Shown: positions 27,003 through 36,730 of the stretch, in pieces
Layout: each line of letters starts with the position of its first letter
Position numbering within the stretch: position 1 is the first letter of the stretch
Origin: Comamonadaceae bacterium
Lineage (GTDB): Bacteria > Pseudomonadota > Gammaproteobacteria > Burkholderiales > Burkholderiaceae
Direction: 5' to 3'
DNA length: 36,848 bases
Assembly (NCBI GenBank): GCA_947484245.1
Contig: CANKOT010000011.1
Location: 1-36,848 of the forward strand
Notes under the pieces: generated by a model
Told to the model about the DNA's origin: nothing
Database searches by the model: none
Seen by the model: only the letters and a program-made list of their open reading frames with translations
Translations under genes and position numbers: made by a program

Positions 27003-27092
27003 TGGCGGAGAAGGTGGGATTCGAACCCACGGTGATGTTGCCACCACGCCTGATTTCGAGTCAGGTACATTCGACCACTCTGCCACTTCTCC
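27003..27092 (-). tRNA. tRNA-Ser (anticodon CGA)
   Basis: A 90-nt type II tRNA on the minus strand. The acceptor stem GGAGAAG/CTTCTCC, the anticodon arm CCTGA-CTCGAAA-TCAGG with anticodon CGA (reads UCG), the long variable arm characteristic of tRNA-Ser, the T-arm GGGTTCGAATCCC and an encoded CCA end are all visible. It lies 60 bp downstream of serS on the same strand. Confidence 0.97.
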
Positions 27093-27152
27093 TGCATTCA
27101 CATTTCCGGCTGGTCACTGCCGCAAATTCTAACAGCGCGCTACCGCACAAAC

Positions 27153-28502
<1,350 letters not shown>

Positions 28503-29468
28503 TCAGTGGCCATCGTTTAATTTAAGGCCCTTGGGCAAGGGGAATTTGATGGTTTCGGTCACGCCATCCAATTTGCGAATGGATGTTGCGCCCAAGGCGC
28601 GCAAGCGATGAATCACATCTTGTACCAATACTTCTGGAGCCGAAGCGCCAGCAGTAAGGCCCACACGGTGTTTGCCTTCGAACCACTCATTTTTCAGCTC
28701 TTCTGCGCTGTCAATCATGTAGCTGTCGGCGCCCATTCGGCTGCCTAACTCACGCAGCCGGTTGCTGTTGGAGCTGGTGGGGCTGCCCACCACCACCAAC
28801 ACATCAATTTGAGGGGCCATGAGCTTGACCGCATCTTGCCTGTTTTGAGTGGCGTAGCAAATGTCTTGTTGTTTGGGTTCACGTACTTTGGGAAAGCGCA
28901 ATTTCACGGCTTGCAAAATTTCTGCTGCATCGTCCACACTCAAGGTGGTTTGGGTGACCACTGCCAAAAGCTCGGTTTGCTTGGGTTTTGCGTTGACCAC
29001 ATCGTGCACATCTTCCACCAAGTGAATGCCGTCGGGCAATTGGCCCATGGTGCCTTCTACCTCGGGGTGACCCTTGTGCCCAATCATGATGAACTCGTAG
29101 CCTTCTTTGTGCAGCTTGGCCACTTCCACATGCACCTTGGAGACCAAAGGACATGTGGCATCAAAGATGTTAAAGCCCCGCGCTTCTGCTTCGGCCTGGA
29201 CCGCCTTGCTCACACCATGCGCGCTGAACACCAAGGTGGCGCCGGGCGGCACATCACTCAATTCTTCAATGAAGATGGCGCCCTTGGTTTTGAGGTCGTT
29301 GACCACGTAGGTGTTGTGCACAATTTCATGGCGCACATAAATAGGTCGGCCAAATTTGGCAATGGCAGCTTCGACAATGTCGATAGCACGGTCAACGCCG
29401 GCACAAAATCCGCGAGGCTCCGCCAACAAAATTTCTTGTACGCCCATAGTCACTTGTGTCTTTCTCAT
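28503..29468 (-). CDS. ispH: 4-hydroxy-3-methylbut-2-enyl diphosphate reductase
   Basis: The last enzyme of the methylerythritol phosphate pathway, making IPP and DMAPP from HMBPP with an iron-sulfur cluster. The three cluster cysteines are C22 (PRGFCAGV), C106 (DATCPLVSKVH) and C204 (QDICYATQNRQ). The substrate-binding residues are in RHEIVHN, HGVS, GHKGHPEVEGTMGQ and SPTSSNSNRL. The frame starts at ATG 29468; a second ATG at 29447 gives a start directly before QEILLAEPRG and is an equally good choice. It is 6 bp after fkpB, an arrangement known from E. coli (fkpB-ispH). Confidence 0.96.
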   Translation of the reverse strand: MRKTQVTMGVQEILLAEPRGFCAGVDRAIDIVEAAIAKFGRPIYVRHEIVHNTYVVNDLKTKGAIFIEELSDVPPGATLVFSAHGVSKAVQAEAEARGFNIFDATCPLVSKVHVEVAKLHKEGYEFIMIGHKGHPEVEGTMGQLPDGIHLVEDVHDVVNAKPKQTELLAVVTQTTLSVDDAAEILQAVKLRFPKVREPKQQDICYATQNRQDAVKLMAPQIDVLVVVGSPTSSNSNRLRELGSRMGADSYMIDSAEELKNEWFEGKHRVGLTAGASAPEVLVQDVIHRLRALGATSIRKLDGVTETIKFPLPKGLKLNDGH

Positions 29469-29474
29469 TTGGAG

Positions 29475-29918
29475 TTACAAAATACCAATCACATGCACTT
29501 CAAACGTAACGGGATGACCCGCCAATGGATGATTGAAGTCGAACAAGACTGCGCCATCTTCTGCCACTTGCATCACTGCGCCAGCATAGGTGCCATGACC
29601 GTCGGGTGTGGGAAATTGCACCACATCGCCAGGCACATAGTGTTCTTGTGCAGCTCCCAACTGGGCTAACAACTTGCGTGCAACCCATTGCTGCATGTCG
29701 GGATTGCGATCGCCAAAAGCCACACCTGAAGCCAAGTCGAAGGTGGTGCGAACACCCTCCTCTAAACCGATCAAGGCGGCCTCCATGCCTGGCGACAATT
29801 CGCCCGAGCCCAAAGACAGCGTGGCGGGCTTGTCTTCAAACGTGTTGATGAGCGTACCCTGAGGACCGGCCAAACGGTAATGCAGCGTTAAAAAAGATCC
29901 GGCTTGGACTGTGGTCAT
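29475..29918 (-). CDS. fkpB: FKBP-type peptidyl-prolyl isomerase, SlpA group
   Basis: A cytoplasmic prolyl isomerase/chaperone of 147 residues. The FKBP core is interrupted by an inserted chaperone (IF) domain, as in SlyD/SlpA. The core strands FLTLHYRLAGPQGTLINTF and LSLGSGELSPGMEAALIGLEEG are clear, and FNHPLAGHPVTFEVHVIGI gives the typical SlpA ending. It lacks the His-rich metal-binding tail of SlyD. The ATG at 29918 is used; the open frame extends to 30092 without protein-like sequence. It is first in the fkpB-ispH-serS run and divergent from radC. Confidence 0.94.
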   Translation of the reverse strand: MTTVQAGSFLTLHYRLAGPQGTLINTFEDKPATLSLGSGELSPGMEAALIGLEEGVRTTFDLASGVAFGDRNPDMQQWVARKLLAQLGAAQEHYVPGDVVQFPTPDGHGTYAGAVMQVAEDGAVLFDFNHPLAGHPVTFEVHVIGIL

Positions 29919-30105
29919 AAAACTAAATTTTGAGAATGAGACTTCAAATGCTCTTGAAACGCAATTCAATGCAGGCCAATGAAAATCCAAGCCGCCCCTT
30001 AGACAGGGGTTTTGGCTCAGACTCATTGGTCCAATGCGCCATTGTAAAAAGCTTCTAAGGCTTTCGCCCCAAAAAGCCTGAATCTGGGGCATTTATCTGA
30101 ACAGA

Positions 30106-30786
30106 ATGCCCATGAAGCTCCAAGAATTACCCCCAGACACCCGTCCCCGCGAAAAAATACTCGCCCGCGGACCCGGCGCTTTAAGCGATACCGAGTTGTT
30201 AGCCCTGCTCCTCAGAACAGGGGCGACAGGCCGAAATGTGCTGCAATTGGCGCAAGACATGCTGCTTGCCAGCGGGGGATTGGCCAATTTACTGCTCACA
30301 CCGCCTGCACACCAACAGTCCATCAAAGGCTTAGGGCCAGCCAAACAATCGGAACTCATGGCTGTCATGGAGTTGGCCAAGCGGGCCATGGCTCAGCAGC
30401 TTTCCAGACGCGAAGTGATGCAAAGCGCCGCCAGCGTGCAGTTTTATTTGCAACTCCATTTGGCCCATCAAACACACGAGGTGTTTGCCATGATGTTTTT
30501 AGACTCCCAGCACAAGCTGTTGTGCATGGAAACTTTGTTTCGGGGCACTCTGAGTCAAACCAGTGTCTATCCGCGCGAGGTGGTACTTCGGGCCTTGCAT
30601 CACCATAGCGCAGCCGTGGTGTTGGCGCACAACCATCCCAGTGGCTCGGTGCACCCAAGCCCTGCCGATTTGCACCTCACCCAGAGTTTGAAGTCGGCCT
30701 TGGCCATGGTCGATGTCAAAGTTCTAGACCATGTCATAGTGGGGCCCGGGCAGGCCTTTTCAATGGCTGAGCAAGGTGTTTTGTAA
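30106..30786 (+). CDS. radC: RadC-family (JAMM/MPN domain) protein
   Basis: A 226-residue protein. An N-terminal helix-hairpin-helix part (about 20-95, RGPGALSDTELLALLLRTG and IKGLGPAKQSELMAVMELAKR) is followed by a JAMM metalloprotease-like domain with H175-N-H177-P-S-G and D188 as metal ligands. Despite the name it has no proven role in DNA repair. The start is ATG 30106 with a second ATG at 30112, and the latter matches family N-termini (MKLQELPPDTRPREK). It is divergent from fkpB with a 187-bp gap holding no clear feature. Confidence 0.93.
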   Translation: MPMKLQELPPDTRPREKILARGPGALSDTELLALLLRTGATGRNVLQLAQDMLLASGGLANLLLTPPAHQQSIKGLGPAKQSELMAVMELAKRAMAQQLSRREVMQSAASVQFYLQLHLAHQTHEVFAMMFLDSQHKLLCMETLFRGTLSQTSVYPREVVLRALHHHSAAVVLAHNHPSGSVHPSPADLHLTQSLKSALAMVDVKVLDHVIVGPGQAFSMAEQGVL

Positions 30787-30828
30787 ACCCTCCCTCAAAA
30801 CCTGCAAAGCTTGTGGCAACATTGGCTG

Positions 30829-31464
30829 GTGAAATTCCAATCGCTTCAAGATCTCAAACAAGTTCAAAAGCAAATTGCGGCGGCGCAGGCCCAAGCAGCT
30901 GCTGAAGAAGCTGCGCGCGTCGCAGCCCTTCGCAAGGCCGAAGCAGAAAAAAATCTCTTTACTCGCGCTATTGGCAAAGTGGCACCATTGCCGGCCAACA
31001 ACAAAGCGCATCTGCCAAAACCACCCCGCGAGCCTGTTGCCACACAGCTCAAAAAAGACGAAGCCCAAGTCATACAAGATTCACTGAGCGATGAGTTCGA
31101 TGTCAGCACCTTGCTAGACACCGACGATGCCCTGAGCTTCAGGCGTCCCAGTGTGGGGCCCGAGGTGACGCGCAAATTGCGCAAAGGCGACTGGACCATT
31201 CAGCGTGAAATTGATTTGCATGGCCTGCGCAGCGATGAAGCGCGCTTGGCTCTCACCACCTTCATTCGCGATGCACACAAGCACGGTATTCGGTGTGTGC
31301 GGGTAGTGCATGGCAAAGGTTTGGGTTCACCAGGCAAAACGTCAGTACTCAAATCCAAAGTACACAGCTGGCTGGTGCAAAAAAATCAGGTGATGGCTTT
31401 TGTGCAAGCCAAACCAGCTGAAGGTGGCGCCGGCGCATTGGTGGTGTTGCTCACACCCTCTTGA
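30829..31464 (+). CDS. Smr-domain protein (MutS2 C-terminal-like nuclease domain)
   Basis: A 211-residue cytoplasmic protein. The N-terminal third is a charged, Ala/Gln/Glu-rich helix, possibly coiled coil (about 10-45), and the C-terminal part is an Smr domain with DLHGLRSDEARLALTTFI, the VVHGKGLGS loop and a beta-strand ending ALVVLL. Smr domains cut branched DNA or RNA; stand-alone Smr proteins in Burkholderiales are uncharacterised. GTG at 30829 is preferred because the protein then begins MKFQSLQDLKQVQKQ as homologues do; a TTG at 30811 is the alternative. It follows radC by 42 bp. Confidence 0.9.
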   Translation: MKFQSLQDLKQVQKQIAAAQAQAAAEEAARVAALRKAEAEKNLFTRAIGKVAPLPANNKAHLPKPPREPVATQLKKDEAQVIQDSLSDEFDVSTLLDTDDALSFRRPSVGPEVTRKLRKGDWTIQREIDLHGLRSDEARLALTTFIRDAHKHGIRCVRVVHGKGLGSPGKTSVLKSKVHSWLVQKNQVMAFVQAKPAEGGAGALVVLLTPS

Positions 31465-31465
31465 T

Positions 31466-34084
31466 TTACTCAGACGCCTGACGCAAAGTTTGCGACACGG
31501 GTTGCCGAAGCACTTCAGCCAAACCCCACCAGCCCGCAACCCAAGCCAACACAGCGCCAGCCAGTGCGCCAGCCACTGGCACCCAAAGCGATGCGGTCCA
31601 TTCAAATTCAAAGACAAAGCGCGCCAAGCCCCAGCCCACCAACTCGGCCACCAAACTGGCCAAGAAACCAGCCATCAGCCCAACACCCATGAGCTCGGCC
31701 GTTTGCACTTGACTTAGCAAACGGCCCGTGGCGCCCAAGGCGCGCATGATGGCAAATTCGCGTTTGCGCTCTTCGCGCGTCGAGGTGACTGCTGCAGTGA
31801 GTACCAGCAAGCCTGCCAACAAAGTGAAGGCAAACAAGAACTCAACAGCGCGAATAACCTGATCTAAAACTTTTTGTACTTGCATCAAGGAGGCCCGCAA
31901 GTCGACACTGGTGACGTTGGGAAACTGCTGCAGCAAATTGCGCTCGAAGGCAGGTACATCCGGTGTTTTGAAAGCGGCCATGTAACTCAAAGGCACTTCA
32001 GGCAAATTGTCGACAGGATAGATCACAAAAAAGTTGGCTCGCATAGAGCCCCAATCCACTTTGCGCAGAGACGTCACTCGACCTTCGGAAAGCACACCCC
32101 CCACATCAAATCGCAACCGATCGCCCATCTTCAAACCCAGCGTTTGAGCAATGCCAACTTCCACACTCACCGCATCTTTTTCGTCTTCCTGCCACTGCCC
32201 TTTCACGACCGCATTGTGTTCAGGCTGGGTTGCGCGGGCCGACAAATTGAATTCACGATCGACCAATCGTTTGGCACGCTCATCGGTGTAATCGAGCGGG
32301 CTGACTTCTCTGCCATTGACCGCCACCAAGCGCCCTCGAATCATGGGATACCAGTCGTAATCTTTCACACCCACTTGCCTCAATGTGTCTTGAAAAACTT
32401 GAGTTTGATCGGGTTGAACATTGATCACAAAACGATCAGGTGCATTGACAGGCGTGGCCTTGCGCCAACTGCTGATCAAATCGGTTCTGAGCAACACCAA
32501 CAAGACCAAGGCCAGCAAGCCAACAGACAAAGCACTCACTTGCACCACGGCATAAACCGGCCGAGCCATGACCTGCCTCGTGGCCAACAGCAACCAACGC
32601 GGCGTGGTGTCACTGGGCACCCACTTGCGCAACAACTTCAAAACCAACCAGGTGGCGCCCGCAAACATCAAGGTGGCCACGGCAAAACCAAGGACCGTCA
32701 TCAAACCCAGTTTGACATCACGGCTGGCCCACATCAAGGCACCCGCGAAGCCCAGTAAACCGGTGAGCAAGACACCCAAAGAAGCTGGCTGCAGTCCACC
32801 CATGTCGCGGCGAATGACGCGCATTGCAGGCACTTTGGCCAACTGCAAAACGGGGGGCAAACCAAACGCCAACAACAAGGTGAGGCCCATACCCAAACCC
32901 AACAACGCCGGCGCGCCAGAGCTTGGTGGCAATTGGACATCAACCAATCCAGCCAACAACCAAATAAAGGCATGGTGAATGCCATAACCCATGAGGACGC
33001 CCAATAAGCTGGCGGCCAGGCCAGCAGTGATGAATTCGAAGGCATATGCCACAGACAATGTTTTTTGGCTCTGCCCTAACACCCGCAGCAAGGCACAGCC
33101 ATCGAGGTGCTTGCTTGCAAACGTTCTGGCTGCCAGTGCCACCGCCACCGCGCACAAAAGCGCCGCCAACAAAGCAACCAAATTCAAAAACTTTTCGGCA
33201 CGGTCTAGGGTTTGGCGCATTTCCGGACGACCACTTTCCATCGACTCAACTTGAATGCCCCTGACCTCAGGCTTGGCCACTTCATCGCGGGCCCATCTTA
33301 AAAACTGCTGCACATTGGCTTGAGATGCTTCTCCTGCCACCGCCATGCGGTAAGTCAGGCGGCTGGCCGGCTGAATCAACCCTGTGGCCATCACATCCGA
33401 TTGGTGAATCATGACTCTGGGCGAAAAGTTCATGAAGCCAGCGCCTCGGTCTGGCTCGCGGTCAATGAGCGCTGCAATTTGAAAGACCTTGTCGCCAAGC
33501 CAAAGCGCATCACCCATTTGAAGATTCAACACCTCCAGCAATGCAGGGTCGATCCAGGCTTGGCCAGGCTGGGGAATTTCGCGAGTTGGCTTGACGGGAT
33601 GGCTCTTCGACAAATCTGGTTTGATGGCGTCGCTGCCTTGCAAATTCAAAAGACTCATTTGCCCGCGCAAAGGATACGCTTCTGTCACAGCTTTCAAAGC
33701 CACCAATTTGGTTTCACCGCCCTTGGCATCATCAGCACGCGCCATGCTGGGAAAACTTAAAGTAGCATTGGTTCGAAGGCCTAAGGCTTCAGCCTTTTGC
33801 TGAAAGTTGGCAGGCGTGGGCTTGTCACTCACCACCACCGCATCGCCACCCAAAAGCTGCCTGGCATCGCGCCACAAACCAGCTTGCAACCTATCTGAAA
33901 AAAACCCAACCGCCGTGAGTGCGGCCACTGCCAGCACCACTGAAATGATGAGGAGGTTTAATTCGCCAGAACGAAAATCTCGCCAGAGGTTGCGCCAGCC
34001 CAATTGAAATGCACGTCGCCAAGAATGCTCGGTCAGCATGGCCACCGAAGGATTCAGGGACGCTTGCGGCTCTTTAACTTGCAT
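31466..34084 (-). CDS. ABC transporter permease, double-FtsX (YbbP-type)
   Basis: A large inner-membrane protein of 872 residues with two FtsX-like halves and a periplasmic MacB-type domain. An early helix (about 44-60) precedes the first periplasmic part. A first FtsX region lies near LVALLAALLCAVAVALAARTF, several helices follow in the middle, and the second FtsX region near FAFTLLAGLLVLTAAVTSTREERKREFAIMRALG is typical. YbbP-type permeases pair with a YbbA-like ATPase that is not next to it here. The start at 34084 overlaps fdhD by 11 bp; ATG 34039 fits homologues better and is a good alternative. Substrate is unknown. Confidence 0.88.
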   Translation of the reverse strand: MQVKEPQASLNPSVAMLTEHSWRRAFQLGWRNLWRDFRSGELNLLIISVVLAVAALTAVGFFSDRLQAGLWRDARQLLGGDAVVVSDKPTPANFQQKAEALGLRTNATLSFPSMARADDAKGGETKLVALKAVTEAYPLRGQMSLLNLQGSDAIKPDLSKSHPVKPTREIPQPGQAWIDPALLEVLNLQMGDALWLGDKVFQIAALIDREPDRGAGFMNFSPRVMIHQSDVMATGLIQPASRLTYRMAVAGEASQANVQQFLRWARDEVAKPEVRGIQVESMESGRPEMRQTLDRAEKFLNLVALLAALLCAVAVALAARTFASKHLDGCALLRVLGQSQKTLSVAYAFEFITAGLAASLLGVLMGYGIHHAFIWLLAGLVDVQLPPSSGAPALLGLGMGLTLLLAFGLPPVLQLAKVPAMRVIRRDMGGLQPASLGVLLTGLLGFAGALMWASRDVKLGLMTVLGFAVATLMFAGATWLVLKLLRKWVPSDTTPRWLLLATRQVMARPVYAVVQVSALSVGLLALVLLVLLRTDLISSWRKATPVNAPDRFVINVQPDQTQVFQDTLRQVGVKDYDWYPMIRGRLVAVNGREVSPLDYTDERAKRLVDREFNLSARATQPEHNAVVKGQWQEDEKDAVSVEVGIAQTLGLKMGDRLRFDVGGVLSEGRVTSLRKVDWGSMRANFFVIYPVDNLPEVPLSYMAAFKTPDVPAFERNLLQQFPNVTSVDLRASLMQVQKVLDQVIRAVEFLFAFTLLAGLLVLTAAVTSTREERKREFAIMRALGATGRLLSQVQTAELMGVGLMAGFLASLVAELVGWGLARFVFEFEWTASLWVPVAGALAGAVLAWVAGWWGLAEVLRQPVSQTLRQASE

Positions 34085-34967
34085 CTTGCAAGGCGGGCTT
34101 GCCAGCAGCCCCAGCCAACTCGGTTTGCCACTTCAAGCGTTGCGGTGCGCTGAAGCACAAGAAGCGCTTGTTGGTAGCTCGTCCAATGGCACAAAGCTGC
34201 ACGCGCTCGGCCACTTCCAAACCCATTTGGGTAATGCCACTGCGCGAGACGGCAATGGGCACACCCATTTGCGCCGACTTAATCACCATCTCGCTGGTGA
34301 GCCTGCCAGTGGTGTAAAAAACTTTGTCGTGGCCACTCACATCGTTCATGGCCATCCAACCAGCAATGGTGTCAACCGCGTTGTGGCGACCCACATCTTC
34401 CACAAACATGAGCATGTCAGCGCCTTTGAACAAAGCACAGCCATGCACAGAACCTGAAGATTTATAAGTGGTTTCTTGAAGGCGAATGGCGTTAACCAAG
34501 GCATACAAAGTGGCTTGTGAAATGTGTGCATCGGCAGGCAATTGAATGGCATCGATGTCATTCACCAAATCGCCAAAGACACTGCCTTGACCGCAACCTG
34601 TGGTGACCACACGCGCGGCAGTTTTGGGGCCCGCCTGGCTCAAGCCATCGCGCGTTTTGATGGCCGCCACACCCGGTTGGCCCAATTCGCCTTCTCCCAA
34701 GGTCCAATCAACCGTGACAGATTCAATTTCATCCACCGATTGAATCAAGCGTTGGTTTAGCAAGAAACCTAAAACCAAGTGTTCGGGACTGGCACCCAAG
34801 GTCATGAGTGTGACCAACTCTTTTTTGTCTAAGTAGACGGTGAGCGCACGCTCTGCTGGGATGTGCGCTTGGGATGTTTCACCAAACTCATTGACCACAC
34901 TGATTTGACGCGTCAATTCTGCGCGGGCTTGGGTCAGTCTTGGTTTCAGGGGAGGAGTTTGCAACAT
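34074..34967 (-). CDS. fdhD: Formate dehydrogenase accessory sulfurtransferase
   Basis: FdhD moves sulfur from IscS to the molybdenum cofactor of formate dehydrogenase before it is inserted. The 297-residue protein has the family segments EHLVLGFLLNQRLI, TTGCGQGSVFGD, VHGCALFKGADMLMFVEDVGRHNAVD and FYTTGRLTSEMVIKSAQMGVPIAVSRSG. The sulfur-transfer loop has C125, but the second Cys of the CxxC known from E. coli is Gly here (C-G-Q-G). It lies 35 bp after the terminator of the fdh operon, so it seems to have its own promoter. Confidence 0.95.
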   Translation of the reverse strand: MLQTPPLKPRLTQARAELTRQISVVNEFGETSQAHIPAERALTVYLDKKELVTLMTLGASPEHLVLGFLLNQRLIQSVDEIESVTVDWTLGEGELGQPGVAAIKTRDGLSQAGPKTAARVVTTGCGQGSVFGDLVNDIDAIQLPADAHISQATLYALVNAIRLQETTYKSSGSVHGCALFKGADMLMFVEDVGRHNAVDTIAGWMAMNDVSGHDKVFYTTGRLTSEMVIKSAQMGVPIAVSRSGITQMGLEVAERVQLCAIGRATNKRFLCFSAPQRLKWQTELAGAAGKPALQDAS

Positions 34968-35001
34968 GGGTCAATCAAATATTCAGGCTTGAGCCTAACG
35001 C

Positions 35002-35034
35002 AAAAAGTCCCGCGCTTATGCAGCGAGGGACTTT
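35002..35034 (-). terminator. Rho-independent terminator of the formate dehydrogenase operon
   Basis: An 8-bp stem (35004-35011 with 35027-35034), extended inside by CGCT/AGCG, is followed on the minus strand by a run of T. It lies 25 bp after the stop of the small exported protein gene and before fdhD. Confidence 0.8.
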
Positions 35035-35058
35035 CAACCTGAAGAATTCAGGGAAAAA

Positions 35059-35454
35059 TCAGGATTTTTTGGCTGGGGCAGCAGCGGCAGCAGGGGCTGG
35101 TGCCGCACCAGGTGCTGCAGGCTTAGCACCTGCCGCTGGGGCTGCGGCCACCGCAGCAGGAGCGGCTGGGGCTGCCGCCACAAAGGCACCTGGGTCGGCG
35201 CATGGGGGCGTTGCCACTGGTGGGTTAGTGGGCTTGCCACTGGCCTTGGCTGTTTTGTAATAGTGCGCAGCTACTTTTTCACGCGACTTGCACAACTGAA
35301 AATCTGCCACTTTGTTGCCATGGGCTGTTTTAGCAGCGGCTTCTGCAGCCTTGGCTTTGGCTTCATCGCTTGGCGCTGGCAACTTAGCCATTGCAGAAAC
35401 GCTGAACAAAGAAGCCAGTACCAAAGTGGCCAAGCTGATCAATGATTTTTTCAT
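35059..35454 (-). CDS. Small exported Ala/Pro-rich protein of the formate dehydrogenase operon
   Basis: A 131-residue protein with a clear Sec signal (MKKSLISLATLVLASLFSVSAMA) and probable cleavage after AMA. The mature part has a short conserved-looking segment (about 24-90) with two cysteines (FQLCKSREKV and PPCADPGAF), which could form a disulfide in the periplasm. The last 40 residues are almost only Ala, Pro and Gly, ending AKKS. It follows the FDH gamma gene by 18 bp and precedes the operon terminator, so it is a member of the operon. I do not know its function; an accessory or scaffold role for the periplasmic enzyme is inference. Confidence 0.85.
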   Translation of the reverse strand: MKKSLISLATLVLASLFSVSAMAKLPAPSDEAKAKAAEAAAKTAHGNKVADFQLCKSREKVAAHYYKTAKASGKPTNPPVATPPCADPGAFVAAAPAAPAAVAAAPAAGAKPAAPGAAPAPAAAAAPAKKS

Positions 35455-35472
35455 GATTTGAGTCCTCTTACT

Positions 35473-36714
35473 TCAGGCAGATGCCGATGTGGAAGCCGCG
35501 CCACCGTGAGCTGCAGCTTCTGGAGATCTTTGTGCAGGAATTTTGCCTGCTTTGATGTCGTTGTACCAAAGTTCGTGGTGCTCTTTCGCCCAAGTTTCAT
35601 CGACATAGCCTTCGCGCATGGCGCTGAATGCGCCTTGCATGCCAATGGTGCCCATGTAGATGTGGCCCAAGAACATGGCCATCATGAGCACAGTGGACAC
35701 ACCATGAATCATGTTGGCAATTTGCATGGTACTTCGCTCATAGATGAGGCCAGGAATGAGCATGTCGAGTACCAAGCCTGAGGCCACCACAATGACGCCC
35801 AAGCCCAAGACACCAAACCAGAACACCACTTTTTCACCGGCATTGAAACGGTGTGAGGGCACTTCGTGGCCTGAGAACATGCCGCCACCCTTTAAAAGCC
35901 AGGTGATGTCTTCCTTGCTAGGCCAGTTGTCTTTGAGGAAAGTGGCAAACACAATGATGAGCGACACAGCAAACAAGGGGCCGGCAAAGTTGTGAACGTT
36001 TTTCAGGAAATAAGTGAAATAACCAAACAAGGTGGTACCAATGACGGGCAGGATGAAATACTTGCCAAAAGCAATGACGACACCTGAAACAGCCAATAAA
36101 ACAAACGCAATGGCGTTGGTCCAATGGGCAGCGCGCTCTAGCGGCGTAAAGCGCTCAATCTTGCGACCTGTTTCTGCACCATGCAGCTTCATGGTGCCTT
36201 TGCCGTAATAGAACAAGGCAATGGCCAAAACAACAATCAGCAACAAAGAGCCACCGTAGGGAATGATCCAATTGTTGCGAACTTGGCGCCATGCCTCACC
36301 CGCTGTGGTGAGCTTGGAGCCGGGGTATTGCACAAATGGTTGAATGAGGTTGCCCGCTTCAGGTGCTACCGCTGCAGGCAAACTGGTGGAACCATTGACA
36401 CCAGCGCCCACTTGTCGCCACATGGGCGCATTGTTGCCAGGCTGAACCTTGTCGCGCTCACCATTGTTTTGGTCTGCGTACTTTGGATCGGTGTTGGCAT
36501 CGGGCGCAATGGAGAAAATGTTGGCACTCTTCACGCCCAGAGCTGCTGCTTTAGGCGCCTCAGAAACATTCGCTTTTGTTTCAGACGCTACAGGTTTTGC
36601 GGCAGCTGCTGGTGTTGCTGGTGTTTGGGCCGACACACTCAAGGCCGCGCCGAAGATCACAGCACCCATGAGTAAATGGGTCTTGATCTGTTTCAGTACC
36701 GAAAATCGGTTCAT
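35473..36714 (-). CDS. Formate dehydrogenase gamma subunit (cytochrome b556)
   Basis: The membrane cytochrome b that passes electrons from the catalytic dimer to quinone. The ATG at 36714 has GGGAG eight bases upstream and gives 413 residues. A signal-like N-terminus (about 1-35) is followed by a periplasmic Ala/Pro-rich extension of about 110 residues, then helices from IIPYGGSLLLIVVLAIALFYY. Haem ligands are expected in PLERAAHWTNA, NVHNFAGPLF and NMIHGVSTVLMMAMFLGHIYMG, the usual FdnI-type positions. It has a His/Ala-rich tail. The upstream gene fragment is the likely Fe-S subunit 16 bp away. Confidence 0.93.
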   Translation of the reverse strand: MNRFSVLKQIKTHLLMGAVIFGAALSVSAQTPATPAAAAKPVASETKANVSEAPKAAALGVKSANIFSIAPDANTDPKYADQNNGERDKVQPGNNAPMWRQVGAGVNGSTSLPAAVAPEAGNLIQPFVQYPGSKLTTAGEAWRQVRNNWIIPYGGSLLLIVVLAIALFYYGKGTMKLHGAETGRKIERFTPLERAAHWTNAIAFVLLAVSGVVIAFGKYFILPVIGTTLFGYFTYFLKNVHNFAGPLFAVSLIIVFATFLKDNWPSKEDITWLLKGGGMFSGHEVPSHRFNAGEKVVFWFGVLGLGVIVVASGLVLDMLIPGLIYERSTMQIANMIHGVSTVLMMAMFLGHIYMGTIGMQGAFSAMREGYVDETWAKEHHELWYNDIKAGKIPAQRSPEAAAHGGAASTSASA

Positions 36715-36730
36715 GATAGCTCTCCCACGT

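Noticed and set aside
26861..27097. 78-residue frame on the minus strand
   Set aside because: It runs through tRNA-Ser(CGA), its terminator and hairpin 2 of repeat copy 3; it is not a gene.
28809..29669. 286-residue frame on the plus strand
   Set aside because: It is antisense to ispH and fkpB, both of which have full sets of catalytic residues; composition is not protein-like.
29919..30105. Terminator or regulatory RNA between fkpB and radC
   Set aside because: Only a 5-bp stem (CCCCT/AGGGG near 29996-30010) followed by four T is visible, with no upstream plus-strand gene to end; too weak to call.
31874..32758. 294-residue frame on the plus strand
   Set aside because: It is antisense to the FtsX-type permease and is rich in His/Gln/Arg, as expected of a shadow frame.
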